Shown piece after piece: positions 8,789-15,612 of a DNA stretch of 30,826 bases. Every line of letters starts with the position of its first letter. The stretch's first letter is position 1. A program made the translations under genes and the position numbers. The notes beneath the pieces are model-generated. The model was not told the origin of the DNA. It did no database searches and was given only the letters and a program-made list of their open reading frames with translations. This DNA is from Bacteroides sp. CAG:1060 (GTDB taxonomy: Bacteria > Bacteroidota > Bacteroidia > Bacteroidales > UBA932), in contig HF986349.1 in assembly GCA_000432655.1 (NCBI GenBank), positions 65,134 through 95,959 of the forward strand, in the 5' to 3' direction.

Positions 8789-10777
8789 TTATAGTTCATA
8801 ATCAAGTGCATATTTTCTTATAAGCCTGGATACCTCCGGATCAAGATTTCCTCGGCTTATGTAAGCGCGGTCTTTCCGGCACGAACGGATATAGCATTCC
8901 ACGGCTTTTCTGTCATCTCCAAGCCTCGAATATACAATAGCGGAAAGGTAATCAACACGTGCGTCGGGCTCAAGGCGGCAGAGTATGTCGAGTGCCGAAT
9001 GGTTTCTCTCCATCGCAATCATCGCAACAACCGCATTCAGGTCTTCGTATGGAGAAAGGAGAGCAAGCGCCCTTTCATAATCCCGACCCATCAGTGCCGA
9101 TACGCCGTTAGCATATACAGTATCGACAATTTCCGTGCGGACAGTATCGGTAATCATCCCGTTCCGGTGCAGGCAGAATTTAAATTCAACCGTACGTAAT
9201 AACGGATACAACTGCTCGCGCACATATTTGTAATACGGCTTCCGCTTCATATTGGACTCTCTGACATCAACGTCCTTTATATCGGAGACAAGCGCATTGA
9301 AATCATCTTTATCCTTTCCGCTCATCAGACTGTCCGATGCCACGAGCCTCTCAAGTCCGCTCCAGTTCTCCCCTCCGCTTCTGCAAAGAAATCTTATCTT
9401 TCCTGCCTCAGACTCATGAGAGTCTTTGAAACGGCTTTCCTGAAAATCTTCTCCGACCTCCACAAACACTCCACCGGCAAGCCTTAAAGAGTCGTCAAGA
9501 TCTGAAAGATATCTTTCGAAATACAAGGATGCATTCCTCGCCCGTATGGAACAGAGGGAATTGTTCTGAGTCAAGGCACCTTCCGGAGAAGCGTTGGCCG
9601 ACACAACAATTGAATCTATTTCAAACCTTCTGTCAGTAACCAGGTCTCTTAGTATCGACTTGATTTTCTCCAATTCCAAGGCATTGTCAGAAAGGTCTTC
9701 ATCAATCTCTCCGCTTCCGGACCGGAACGCCAGAAGGCCATTTCGCACCACATCCAGATTTCGTGTTATCACTTCTGTCTTGTAACGGACCTCGTCACTG
9801 ACAAGCGTACTGAGAGAACTGATATAAAAGGTTAGTTTGTCGGATTCGGGAATGTCATATATCTTGGATTCAGAATCAGATATACTCCCTTTAAGCAACA
9901 AATCGACCTTCTTCAGACCGGGAGGCACATTTATCGTCTGCACATAATCAAAAACGAGATTTCCTTCCTTGTTTATCACCGTATCAATCCTAACCCCGTC
10001 AGAGAGGATCGGCGTTTTCACGTACCTGTGCCACATCTCATCCTGTCGCGAAGACAACCTCTTATTGCGTCTTATCAGATAAGCTTTCTTATAGTGCTCC
10101 ACAACGTCGTGGACAGATACTCCAAACGCACTTTCAAACTGCTCATCGGACACGAAAGAACTGTCTGTCTTGAAAGAAGCGACTTCAGGAAAATTTCTCT
10201 CGATAAAGATCTCCAAACTTCGCCCATCCACAAGTTTCAATGAATCCGTCACAATCCGGTCCAAGAACTTACGATATTGCTGATACCCTTTCAATTGACT
10301 GCGTCGAAAGTCCCTTCCGGTAACTATCACATCATCCATATCAATACTGTCTTCCTGCATCCTCAGTGAAGGAGAGAGCACCAGTTGCCACCTGGTATCC
10401 TGCAGTTCTGCAGGCACCGTAATCTGAAACCTGATATCCACCTTTCCGAAGCGCTCCGCCACATTTCTGAAACGTGCAGTCACCACAGCGGCCACAAGAC
10501 TCTCATTGGCAACCATCTCTCCGGTACTTTCGTCTTTTATGGCATTCATTATATACACGTCATTACCTTCAGGATCTTTTACAACGAGAGTATCGACATC
10601 CGGTACGGACAAAGGCGACAGGCGTTCATCTTCGGAAGACATGTCATTTTCAGGCAAGCTCAGCACGGTATTCATCTGGGTCCGTTTCAGGTAAGCCAGT
10701 TTACGCCCGGCAGTACAACCTGGAAGCATCAACAACAGCACAAACAACAGAAGGAAAACCCTGTCATCACATTTCAT
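8789..10777 (-). CDS. Lipoprotein with OmpA-like region and C-terminal TPR-like repeats, pilus locus
   Basis: A 662-residue lipoprotein (L-M-L-P-G-C, Cys21). Three parts can be seen: an N-terminal region of unknown fold (about 25-340); an OmpA-like segment (about 350-430) with F-x-S-G-S-G-x-I-D, a D-N-A-L-E-L-x-K-I helix, and A-S-P-E-G-A-L-T-Q-N-N-S-L followed by R-A-R-N-A; and a C-terminal helical region (about 550-660) with TPR-like helix pairs (A-L-M-G-R-D-Y-E-R-A-L-A-L-L and Y-S-R-L-G-D-D-R-K-A-V-E-C-Y). This suggests an outer-membrane lipoprotein that contacts peptidoglycan and partner proteins, perhaps in pilus assembly or anchoring. I do not recognise a named family. The ATG at 10777 overlaps the end of ssb by 11 bp; an ATG at 10798 would add 7 residues. 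Confidence 0.75.
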   Translation of the reverse strand: MKCDDRVFLLLFVLLLMLPGCTAGRKLAYLKRTQMNTVLSLPENDMSSEDERLSPLSVPDVDTLVVKDPEGNDVYIMNAIKDESTGEMVANESLVAAVVTARFRNVAERFGKVDIRFQITVPAELQDTRWQLVLSPSLRMQEDSIDMDDVIVTGRDFRRSQLKGYQQYRKFLDRIVTDSLKLVDGRSLEIFIERNFPEVASFKTDSSFVSDEQFESAFGVSVHDVVEHYKKAYLIRRNKRLSSRQDEMWHRYVKTPILSDGVRIDTVINKEGNLVFDYVQTINVPPGLKKVDLLLKGSISDSESKIYDIPESDKLTFYISSLSTLVSDEVRYKTEVITRNLDVVRNGLLAFRSGSGEIDEDLSDNALELEKIKSILRDLVTDRRFEIDSIVVSANASPEGALTQNNSLCSIRARNASLYFERYLSDLDDSLRLAGGVFVEVGEDFQESRFKDSHESEAGKIRFLCRSGGENWSGLERLVASDSLMSGKDKDDFNALVSDIKDVDVRESNMKRKPYYKYVREQLYPLLRTVEFKFCLHRNGMITDTVRTEIVDTVYANGVSALMGRDYERALALLSPYEDLNAVVAMIAMERNHSALDILCRLEPDARVDYLSAIVYSRLGDDRKAVECYIRSCRKDRAYISRGNLDPEVSRLIRKYALDYEL

Positions 10778-11114
10778 ACGACATAGGTTCGGGATCATCT
10801 ATCACCATAAGACGATTGGCCACAATGTCGGCAAACATTCTCTCGCTACCGTCATCACCCGATATTTTCTGATAGCGAAGACGTCCTTGCACATATACTT
10901 TATCCCCCTTTTTAAGCTTTTCAAGGTCTTTGACATACTTTCCTTCCCGTGCCACTATACTGTGCCAGTTCGTCTCAATGACCGCCTTTCCGGTCTTGTC
11001 TTTATAAGCATAGTTGGTCGCTACAGTAATTCTGGCCATCACGGTCTCGGAAAAAGTCTGAAGCTTAAGGCTTCCTATCACACCCCTGATTTCAATTCGG
11101 TTAAGCTGTTCCAT
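10767..11114 (-). CDS. ssb: Single-stranded DNA-binding protein (short paralogue)
   Basis: A 115-residue OB-fold SSB, starting M-E-Q-L-N-R-I-E-I-R-G and containing the typical W-H-S-I-V-A strand, G-D-K-V-Y-V-Q-G-R-L-R-Y and a last strand A-D-I-V-A-N. It ends in D-D-P-E-P-M-S-Y-E-M, so it lacks both the flexible linker and the acidic D-D-D-L-P-F-type tip that chromosomal SSBs use to recruit repair and replication proteins. This makes it an accessory SSB rather than the essential copy. I chose the ATG at 11114; the longer frame to 11150 would add 12 non-conserved residues. Its 3' end overlaps the start of the OmpA-like/TPR lipoprotein by 11 bp, so it heads the pilus operon. Confidence 0.9.
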   Translation of the reverse strand: MEQLNRIEIRGVIGSLKLQTFSETVMARITVATNYAYKDKTGKAVIETNWHSIVAREGKYVKDLEKLKKGDKVYVQGRLRYQKISGDDGSERMFADIVANRLMVIDDPEPMSYEM

Positions 11115-11347
11115 AAAGTTTTGTTTTAACAAATGAATAACATTGAACAAACGCGTTTAAGTTCTTGCGGCAAAGTAAAGCAAAAAATCAAGAATCGCGG
11201 AAAAGAAAAAGAAATTTCTATTATTTGTATCACACAAGATTCATCCACGAATAAAAAACAGAAAATAAACAGCATTCTTTTTTACAAACCCTTGCAAGTT
11301 CCGAAACCGGACCCAATCTTTGCATCACAACCCAAAACCACAATAAG
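11115..11347. other. Divergent intergenic region between ssb and the zinc-ribbon gene
   Basis: A 233-bp A-rich region with no convincing coding capacity. It must hold the promoters of both divergent units. The plus-strand promoter is clear and listed separately. For ssb the only candidate is a minus-strand TACTTTGC at 11177-11170, which resembles the -7 element with one base fewer between TA and TTTG and has no evident -33 partner; the resulting leader would be about 50 nt. No tRNA or hairpin was recognised here. Confidence 0.5.
11291..11322 (+). promoter_or_regulatory. Promoter of the zinc-ribbon gene
   Basis: A Bacteroides-type promoter: -33 element CTTG (11291-11294) and -7 element AATCTTTG (11315-11322; consensus TAnnTTTG, one mismatch), separated by 20 bp, inside the usual 19-21 bp. 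The start codon is 25 nt further on, so the leader would be short. No Shine-Dalgarno sequence precedes the ATG. Confidence 0.55.
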
Positions 11348-11725
11348 ATGAAAGTAACGGAACAAGTCAAGTATTATTGTCAAGAATGTGGAAAAGAGCT
11401 TATTGGCCGCAAAGACAAGAAATTCTGCAATATTTCCTGCAAGAACAAATACAATAACCGCAGAAACCAGGCCATCCGTAAGTACAGGGAAGATACGATA
11501 AACAGGCTCTCAAGAAACTATGAAATTCTTGAAAGCCTGCTTATGGAAAAACAGCCGTATATCGGACTGGAGGAACTAAGCGACCTCGGGTTTGACTATG
11601 ACTGTTTTACAAGTCGTCAAAAAAGCCGAACCGGACATGACAACAGGAGTTGTTTCGATATCAGCTATGACATCAGCACTCGAAAAATATTCAATATCAA
11701 AAGAAAGGACCTTACCAAACTTTGA
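11348..11725 (+). CDS. Small zinc-ribbon protein of unknown function
   Basis: A 125-residue protein with an N-terminal C-x2-C-x12-C-x3-C zinc ribbon (Cys11, Cys14, Cys27, Cys31) in the context C-Q-E-C-G-K-E-L-I-G-R-K-D-K-K-F-C. A basic helical stretch follows (about 32-60), then a C-terminal part with L-G-F-D-Y-D-C-F-T-S and S-C-F-D-I-S-Y. I recognise the overall pattern as a small DUF2116-like protein common in Bacteroidetes; its function is not known to me. The gene has its own promoter and is the only plus-strand gene in this half of the window. Its last 14 bp overlap the 3' end of the convergent 5'-nucleotidase gene. Confidence 0.8.
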   Translation: MKVTEQVKYYCQECGKELIGRKDKKFCNISCKNKYNNRRNQAIRKYREDTINRLSRNYEILESLLMEKQPYIGLEELSDLGFDYDCFTSRQKSRTGHDNRSCFDISYDISTRKIFNIKRKDLTKL

Positions 11726-12518
11726 TAACGCCGATCTGTTCACCCCAGCATCCATCCGTAATGATAGGGACACTCTTGCCATCAAGGTCCTTTACATAAA
11801 TGAAATCATCTACGAAAGTGTGGGAGTGACCACCTATCACCAAGTCCACGTAACGGGTTTGCGGAATCACATTCTGATCCTCAGAATACCCAAGATGAGA
11901 CAACAGGATAATCATATCACATTTCTCCTGAGAGTGAAGGATTTCAGAATACTTATTAATAGTCTCCACATTGTCAAGCTGTGGTATTCTGGAAGACACC
12001 GCAGCACTCACATTGGTCGAGAGATCGGACTCCATACCGATAATTCCAATCTTGAATCCTCCCCGCTCGATTATCGTATATGGCTTGACAATCTCGGAAA
12101 TGCTGAATTGAGACAAATCTATATTTGCAGACACCATCTTGGTCATATCAAGCATCGAAAGCCTCTGCTCAAGCGCTTCTATTCCGTTATCAAATTCATG
12201 GTTACCAAGAGTGACGCAGTCATATTTCATATCATTGAGAATCTTCGGCTCCAACTGGCCTCCAAGCTCGGAAAAATAGGATGTGCCCTGACTGAAATCT
12301 CCGGCATCAAGAAGAAGAACCTTCTCTTCTCCATAAACAGTCCTGATGGAATCGATAAATGCCGCCCTTTCTATAACCCCGCACTTACCTGAGCGTAACG
12401 GCTCAAAGTGACTGTGAGTATCATTGGTATGAAGAATGACCAGTCGCGGAGTTCGCTGGCATGACACTGCTACAAGGCAGATAACCGCAGCAACGCACAT
12501 TAAAACTTTTCTATTCAT
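11712..12518 (-). CDS. 5'-nucleotidase N-terminal (metallophosphatase) domain, separate lipoprotein
   Basis: A 268-residue lipoprotein (V-A-V-S-C, Cys20) consisting only of the calcineurin-like metallophosphatase domain of UshA-type 5'-nucleotidases. The metal-binding set is complete: Asp33 and His35 in H-T-N-D-T-H, Asp74 in A-G-D-F-S-Q-G-T, Asn106/His107 in G-N-H-E-F-D, His208 in S-H-L-G, and His231 and His233 in G-G-H-S-H. The nucleotide-binding C-terminal domain is encoded by the gene just upstream, with an 8-bp overlap. Each half has its own signal peptide, so this is a true two-gene form and not a frameshift. The start is preceded by a G-rich GGAGGGGAGG (12522-12531), unusual for this phylum. 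Confidence 0.9.
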   Translation of the reverse strand: MNRKVLMCVAAVICLVAVSCQRTPRLVILHTNDTHSHFEPLRSGKCGVIERAAFIDSIRTVYGEEKVLLLDAGDFSQGTSYFSELGGQLEPKILNDMKYDCVTLGNHEFDNGIEALEQRLSMLDMTKMVSANIDLSQFSISEIVKPYTIIERGGFKIGIIGMESDLSTNVSAAVSSRIPQLDNVETINKYSEILHSQEKCDMIILLSHLGYSEDQNVIPQTRYVDLVIGGHSHTFVDDFIYVKDLDGKSVPIITDGCWGEQIGVIKVW

Positions 12519-13362
12519 AATCCTCCCCTCCCTTAATTACAAGTCTGTCGTCGGTAAAATATTCTACTTCTTTGCCTTCTTTTGCAAAACTCTCAATATA
12601 AGGCAAAATAGAATCCACAATAAGATGCTTTGTGATTATCAGTTCCTTGGCATTCTTTCCAATATTAAGTTTATCTCCGCCGTCAAGCAAGAAATCAATG
12701 GTAGCCACGCCATATATCTTGTTGGGATCAATCGGTTTACCTCCCACAAGAAGAGTATCTATATCATGCCCGTCAAGCACCATCTTTGCTCCGGCAAACG
12801 GCTGCACGGAACGCCCGGCCATAGATTCAAACAAAGCCTGCAAATCACTTCCCTTCAATGCCACATAGCACAGATAGTTCCTGAAAGGAAGCATTGAAAC
12901 AATATCATCCAAAATAATGTCCCCTGCCGTAAGATCAACTCGTATTCCGCCGGAGTTCATTATGGACACATCCACCTTCCTGCCGGTAAATCTCGCCACG
13001 TCAACCATCATCCTATCAGTTATCAGATTGGATATTTCACAGTTGGGACCGCGACGAATCATATCCTTCGAGCAGTGTCCTATCACCTTTTTCAACTCAG
13101 CCATCTGCGGCTGGACTGCAATCATATCTGCGGCCACAGCATAAGTAGCCGAACCTTTTTCGAACTCGCGCCCGTTGGGAGCCATGTACTTATCTCCTTC
13201 AATAACCCCAATGGCCGAAGGAACGTTATCTGCGGTCGAAGCAGTTACACCGGTCCTGTGTCCGTCTATATCAAACTTCTCCCACGTGAATTTCGCCCCG
13301 TTGCTACATGAGCACAGCACCAGTGCGCCAAAGAGCAGAAAGCTTATTTTTGTTTTATCCAT
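12511..13362 (-). CDS. 5'-nucleotidase C-terminal domain, separate lipoprotein
   Basis: A 283-residue protein with a lipoprotein signal peptide (V-L-C-S-C; Cys17 or Cys19) that carries the 5'-nucleotidase C-terminal substrate-binding domain. The sequence shows N-L-I-T-D-R-M, the hallmark N-S-G-G-I-R-V-D-L followed by G-D-I, M-L-P-F-R-N, L-K-G-S-D-L-Q-A-L-F-E, and a late Y-G-V-A-T-I-D-F-L-L-D-G-G-D. It supplies the nucleotide-binding part and presumably pairs with the metallophosphatase half encoded next. I chose the ATG at 13362, which opens directly into the signal peptide and overlaps the permease gene by 19 bp; upstream in-frame ATGs (13368, 13380) are possible. Confidence 0.88.
   Translation of the reverse strand: MDKTKISFLLFGALVLCSCSNGAKFTWEKFDIDGHRTGVTASTADNVPSAIGVIEGDKYMAPNGREFEKGSATYAVAADMIAVQPQMAELKKVIGHCSKDMIRRGPNCEISNLITDRMMVDVARFTGRKVDVSIMNSGGIRVDLTAGDIILDDIVSMLPFRNYLCYVALKGSDLQALFESMAGRSVQPFAGAKMVLDGHDIDTLLVGGKPIDPNKIYGVATIDFLLDGGDKLNIGKNAKELIITKHLIVDSILPYIESFAKEGKEVEYFTDDRLVIKGGEDYE
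12522..12531 (-). promoter_or_regulatory. Shine-Dalgarno-like purine tract before the metallophosphatase gene
   Basis: The minus strand reads GGAGGGGAGG, ending 3 nt before the ATG at 12518; its first GGAGG ends 8 nt before the ATG. It lies inside the last codons of the preceding gene (G-G-E-D-Y-E). Such tracts are uncommon in Bacteroidota. Confidence 0.4.
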
Positions 13363-14684
13363 TTCCATAGATCTTTCCATGTTGTTTTTTTGCCAAACAT
13401 TAATATTCCCACCTTGTAAATCTTGGCTGACAGCCACGCACAAGCAACAAAGGTGCAGGCCAGCAGCACAATTGAAAGGACCAGTTCCCATGTAGGGACG
13501 CCAAACGGCAGTCGCGCCAACATCACTATAGGCGATGTAAACGGAATCATGGATCCCCAAAATACAAGTGCGCTGTCAGGAGCCTTGAAGGCATACAAGG
13601 CAATGAAAAATCCTATCAGCAGAGGAATCGTGACAGGCATTTGGAGTTGCGATGAATCCCCCTCATTCTCCACTGCAGAACCGATAGCAGCAAACATCGA
13701 CGCATACAGCATATAGCCAAAGATAAAGAAGAGCAGGAAAGATATGAGAATTTCGCCGACATGCATATTGGACAGGGTATCCAGCACTACGGAAAACTCC
13801 GACGGCTCCATCATCGCAGACATCTGTTCCGCATCCATTCCGCTCATATTCATCATCTCCGTAGTGTCCATACCGGAAAGAAGTTCCGGACCGGCCACAA
13901 CACTTACCACACCTATTATACCGACAGTAAGAACAATCCAGAGAAGGAACTGGGTCAGAGCGACAAGAGCAATGCCTATAATCTTGCCGAACATCAATTC
14001 CGTAGCCTTGACACTGCTGATAAGCACTTCCACTACCCGGCTCGACTTTTCTTCAATGACAGAAGACATGACCATAGCGCCGAACATCATTATAAACATA
14101 TAGATAATGATTCCCAGCACCATTGACACCAACATATAGACTCCGGCCTCGGATACCCGCTCCTCTCCGTTATCGCCAAGCGTATAGGATCTCAGTTTCA
14201 CATCCGCCTTGACATCCGCCATAATCTTATCAAGACCCGGTATGTCATAGGAGGCTATCCTGTACTCCTCTACAGACTTGTCAAGCCTATCATTAATGTT
14301 TGATGTCAGGTCCATTCCCAATGGCTTCAGAGAATATATTTCAGCGCTTACGCTCTTGGTGGCAGGATCCACCGCAGATACGAAAAGAACCGCATCATAG
14401 CCGTATGAAGCCAGATTCAATTTCAAGGAATCAGCATTGACATCGACAATCTCCGTGTATGTAACAGCCTCACTGTCCTTAAGATTCGAAAAGACAATGC
14501 CGGAGTTATCCACTACCGCCACATCTTTCCCTTCTTCCTTTGCACCAATCATAATCAGACTCGGCAATACACACAGGGCGGCAAACAGGATAGGAGAAAG
14601 AAAAGTTATAAGAAGAAAGCTTTTTTTCTTCACCCTTGTCGCATACTCGCGACCTATAACAATACCTACTGTACGAAAATTCAT
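13344..14684 (-). CDS. ABC-2 type transporter permease, NatB-like
   Basis: A 446-residue membrane protein. It begins with a cytoplasmic R-E-Y-A-T-R-V-K-K-K-S-F stretch and a first transmembrane helix (about 21-45), then a roughly 130-residue extracytoplasmic domain, then a C-terminal bundle of about five hydrophobic helices (from about residue 180). This is the architecture of ABC2_membrane_3/NatB exporters of Na+ or drugs. One loop is unusually Met-rich (M-D-T-T-E-M-M-N-M-S-G-M-D and following, about 272-290). The ATPase gene ends 2 bp upstream. The start codon follows a good Shine-Dalgarno sequence, listed separately. The substrate cannot be told from sequence. Confidence 0.9.
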   Translation of the reverse strand: MNFRTVGIVIGREYATRVKKKSFLLITFLSPILFAALCVLPSLIMIGAKEEGKDVAVVDNSGIVFSNLKDSEAVTYTEIVDVNADSLKLNLASYGYDAVLFVSAVDPATKSVSAEIYSLKPLGMDLTSNINDRLDKSVEEYRIASYDIPGLDKIMADVKADVKLRSYTLGDNGEERVSEAGVYMLVSMVLGIIIYMFIMMFGAMVMSSVIEEKSSRVVEVLISSVKATELMFGKIIGIALVALTQFLLWIVLTVGIIGVVSVVAGPELLSGMDTTEMMNMSGMDAEQMSAMMEPSEFSVVLDTLSNMHVGEILISFLLFFIFGYMLYASMFAAIGSAVENEGDSSQLQMPVTIPLLIGFFIALYAFKAPDSALVFWGSMIPFTSPIVMLARLPFGVPTWELVLSIVLLACTFVACAWLSAKIYKVGILMFGKKTTWKDLWKWIKQK

Positions 14685-14686
14685 TT

Positions 14687-15544
14687 TCAGTCCTCCTTTC
14701 CGGTTACGAGCTTAATGAAGATATCATTCATCCTCGGCATCAGCTCTTTATAAGAATTAATCTGCACTCCTCGGTCAATAAAAGACTTGAGGGTGGATGC
14801 TCCGTCCGTCTCACGCGGCAGAATCTCAACATGTCTGCCATCCGCATCAGTATATACGAGTTCCACATTGTCGTTGCCATACTTGCGGCGAATCTCCTCC
14901 ACACCTCCGGTAATCACAAGATGAGACTTGTTGATAAGAGCAATATTATCACACAATTCCTCCACCGACTCCATATTATGCGTCGATAAGATAATGGTGG
15001 CACCTTCGTCCTTAAGACGTAGAATTTCCTTCCGTATGAGCTCAGCATTGACAGGATCAAAACCGGAGAACGGTTCATCAAGAATCATGAGCGACGGCTT
15101 ATGGACTACCGTAGTGATAAACTGAAGTTTCTGGGCCATACCTTTGGAGAGTTCCTCCACCTTTTTGTCCCACCAATTCTCTATTCCGAAACGCACGAAC
15201 CATTCCTTCAGCGCATTTTTTGCACCATAAGAGCTCATGCCCTTGAGGCGCGCAAGATACATCGCCTGCTCACCCACTTTCATTTTACGGTACAACCCGC
15301 GTTCCTCCGGCATATATCCTATTTTCTCCACATCCGACTGCCTTATCGGCGAGCCGTTGAAGAGCACCTCGCCGGAATTAGGAATGGTAATCCTGTTTAT
15401 AATACGGATCAACGTGGTCTTTCCGGCTCCGTTCGGGCCGAGAAGACCGAATATTCCACCACTTGGAATACTCAGGTTGATATCCTCAATAGCAATCTTT
15501 TCGCCAAAAGATTTGCTGACATTTTTACATTGAATTATAGACAT
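14687..15544 (-). CDS. ABC transporter ATP-binding protein, NatA-like
   Basis: A 285-residue ABC ATPase with Walker A G-P-N-G-A-G-K-T (36-43), signature L-S-K-G-M (132-136), Walker B L-M-I-L-D-E-P (152-158; Asp156, catalytic Glu157) and the switch His in S-T-H-N-M. The roughly 70-residue C-terminal extension is usual for ATPases paired with ABC-2 permeases. It is the first gene of the four-gene operon with the permease and the split 5'-nucleotidase. I chose the ATG at 15544 (M-S-I-I-Q-C-K-N-V); the in-frame ATG at 15553 would lie inside the -7 promoter box. Confidence 0.92.
   Translation of the reverse strand: MSIIQCKNVSKSFGEKIAIEDINLSIPSGGIFGLLGPNGAGKTTLIRIINRITIPNSGEVLFNGSPIRQSDVEKIGYMPEERGLYRKMKVGEQAMYLARLKGMSSYGAKNALKEWFVRFGIENWWDKKVEELSKGMAQKLQFITTVVHKPSLMILDEPFSGFDPVNAELIRKEILRLKDEGATIILSTHNMESVEELCDNIALINKSHLVITGGVEEIRRKYGNDNVELVYTDADGRHVEILPRETDGASTLKSFIDRGVQINSYKELMPRMNDIFIKLVTGKED
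14691..14696 (-). promoter_or_regulatory. Shine-Dalgarno sequence of the ABC permease gene
   Basis: The minus strand reads GGAGGA (within AAGGAGGA) with 6 nt to the ATG at 14684. It overlaps the last codons of the ATPase (K-E-D). This supports the start chosen for the permease. Confidence 0.5.
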
Positions 15545-15550
15545 AACGTG

Positions 15551-15558
15551 CAAATATA
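15551..15558 (-). promoter_or_regulatory. -7 promoter element of the ABC/5'-nucleotidase operon, leaderless layout
   Basis: The minus strand reads TATATTTG, an exact TAnnTTTG match, ending only 6 nt before the ATG at 15544. Transcription from it would start at or next to the start codon. The element lies directly after the U-tract of the preceding terminator. No TTTG is seen at the -33 position. Confidence 0.5.
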
Positions 15559-15561
15559 CAC

Positions 15562-15587
15562 AAAAAAAATCGCCTGATAGGCAGATT
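15562..15587 (-). terminator. Intrinsic terminator after the small GH51 gene
   Basis: The minus strand forms aatc-gcct / aggc-gatt with a 3-nt loop and one bulged base (15568-15587), followed by eight T (15569-15562), shortly after the stop codon at 15613. Confidence 0.75.
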
Positions 15588-15612
15588 TTTCTGCAGTTAT
15601 GAAATATCCGTA

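Noticed and set aside
11133..11351. Small plus-strand open frame in the ssb/zinc-ribbon gap
   Set aside because: The composition is A-rich intergenic (Lys/Ile/Asn/Ser), it has no domain, and it would run through the promoter and start of the zinc-ribbon gene.
11592..12392. Plus-strand open frame of 266 codons after the zinc-ribbon start
   Set aside because: It overlaps both the zinc-ribbon gene in another frame and the well-supported metallophosphatase gene on the other strand.
11712..13362. Frameshifted or broken single 5'-nucleotidase gene
   Set aside because: The C-terminal half comes first and each half has its own start and lipoprotein signal peptide, so this is a genuine two-gene form.
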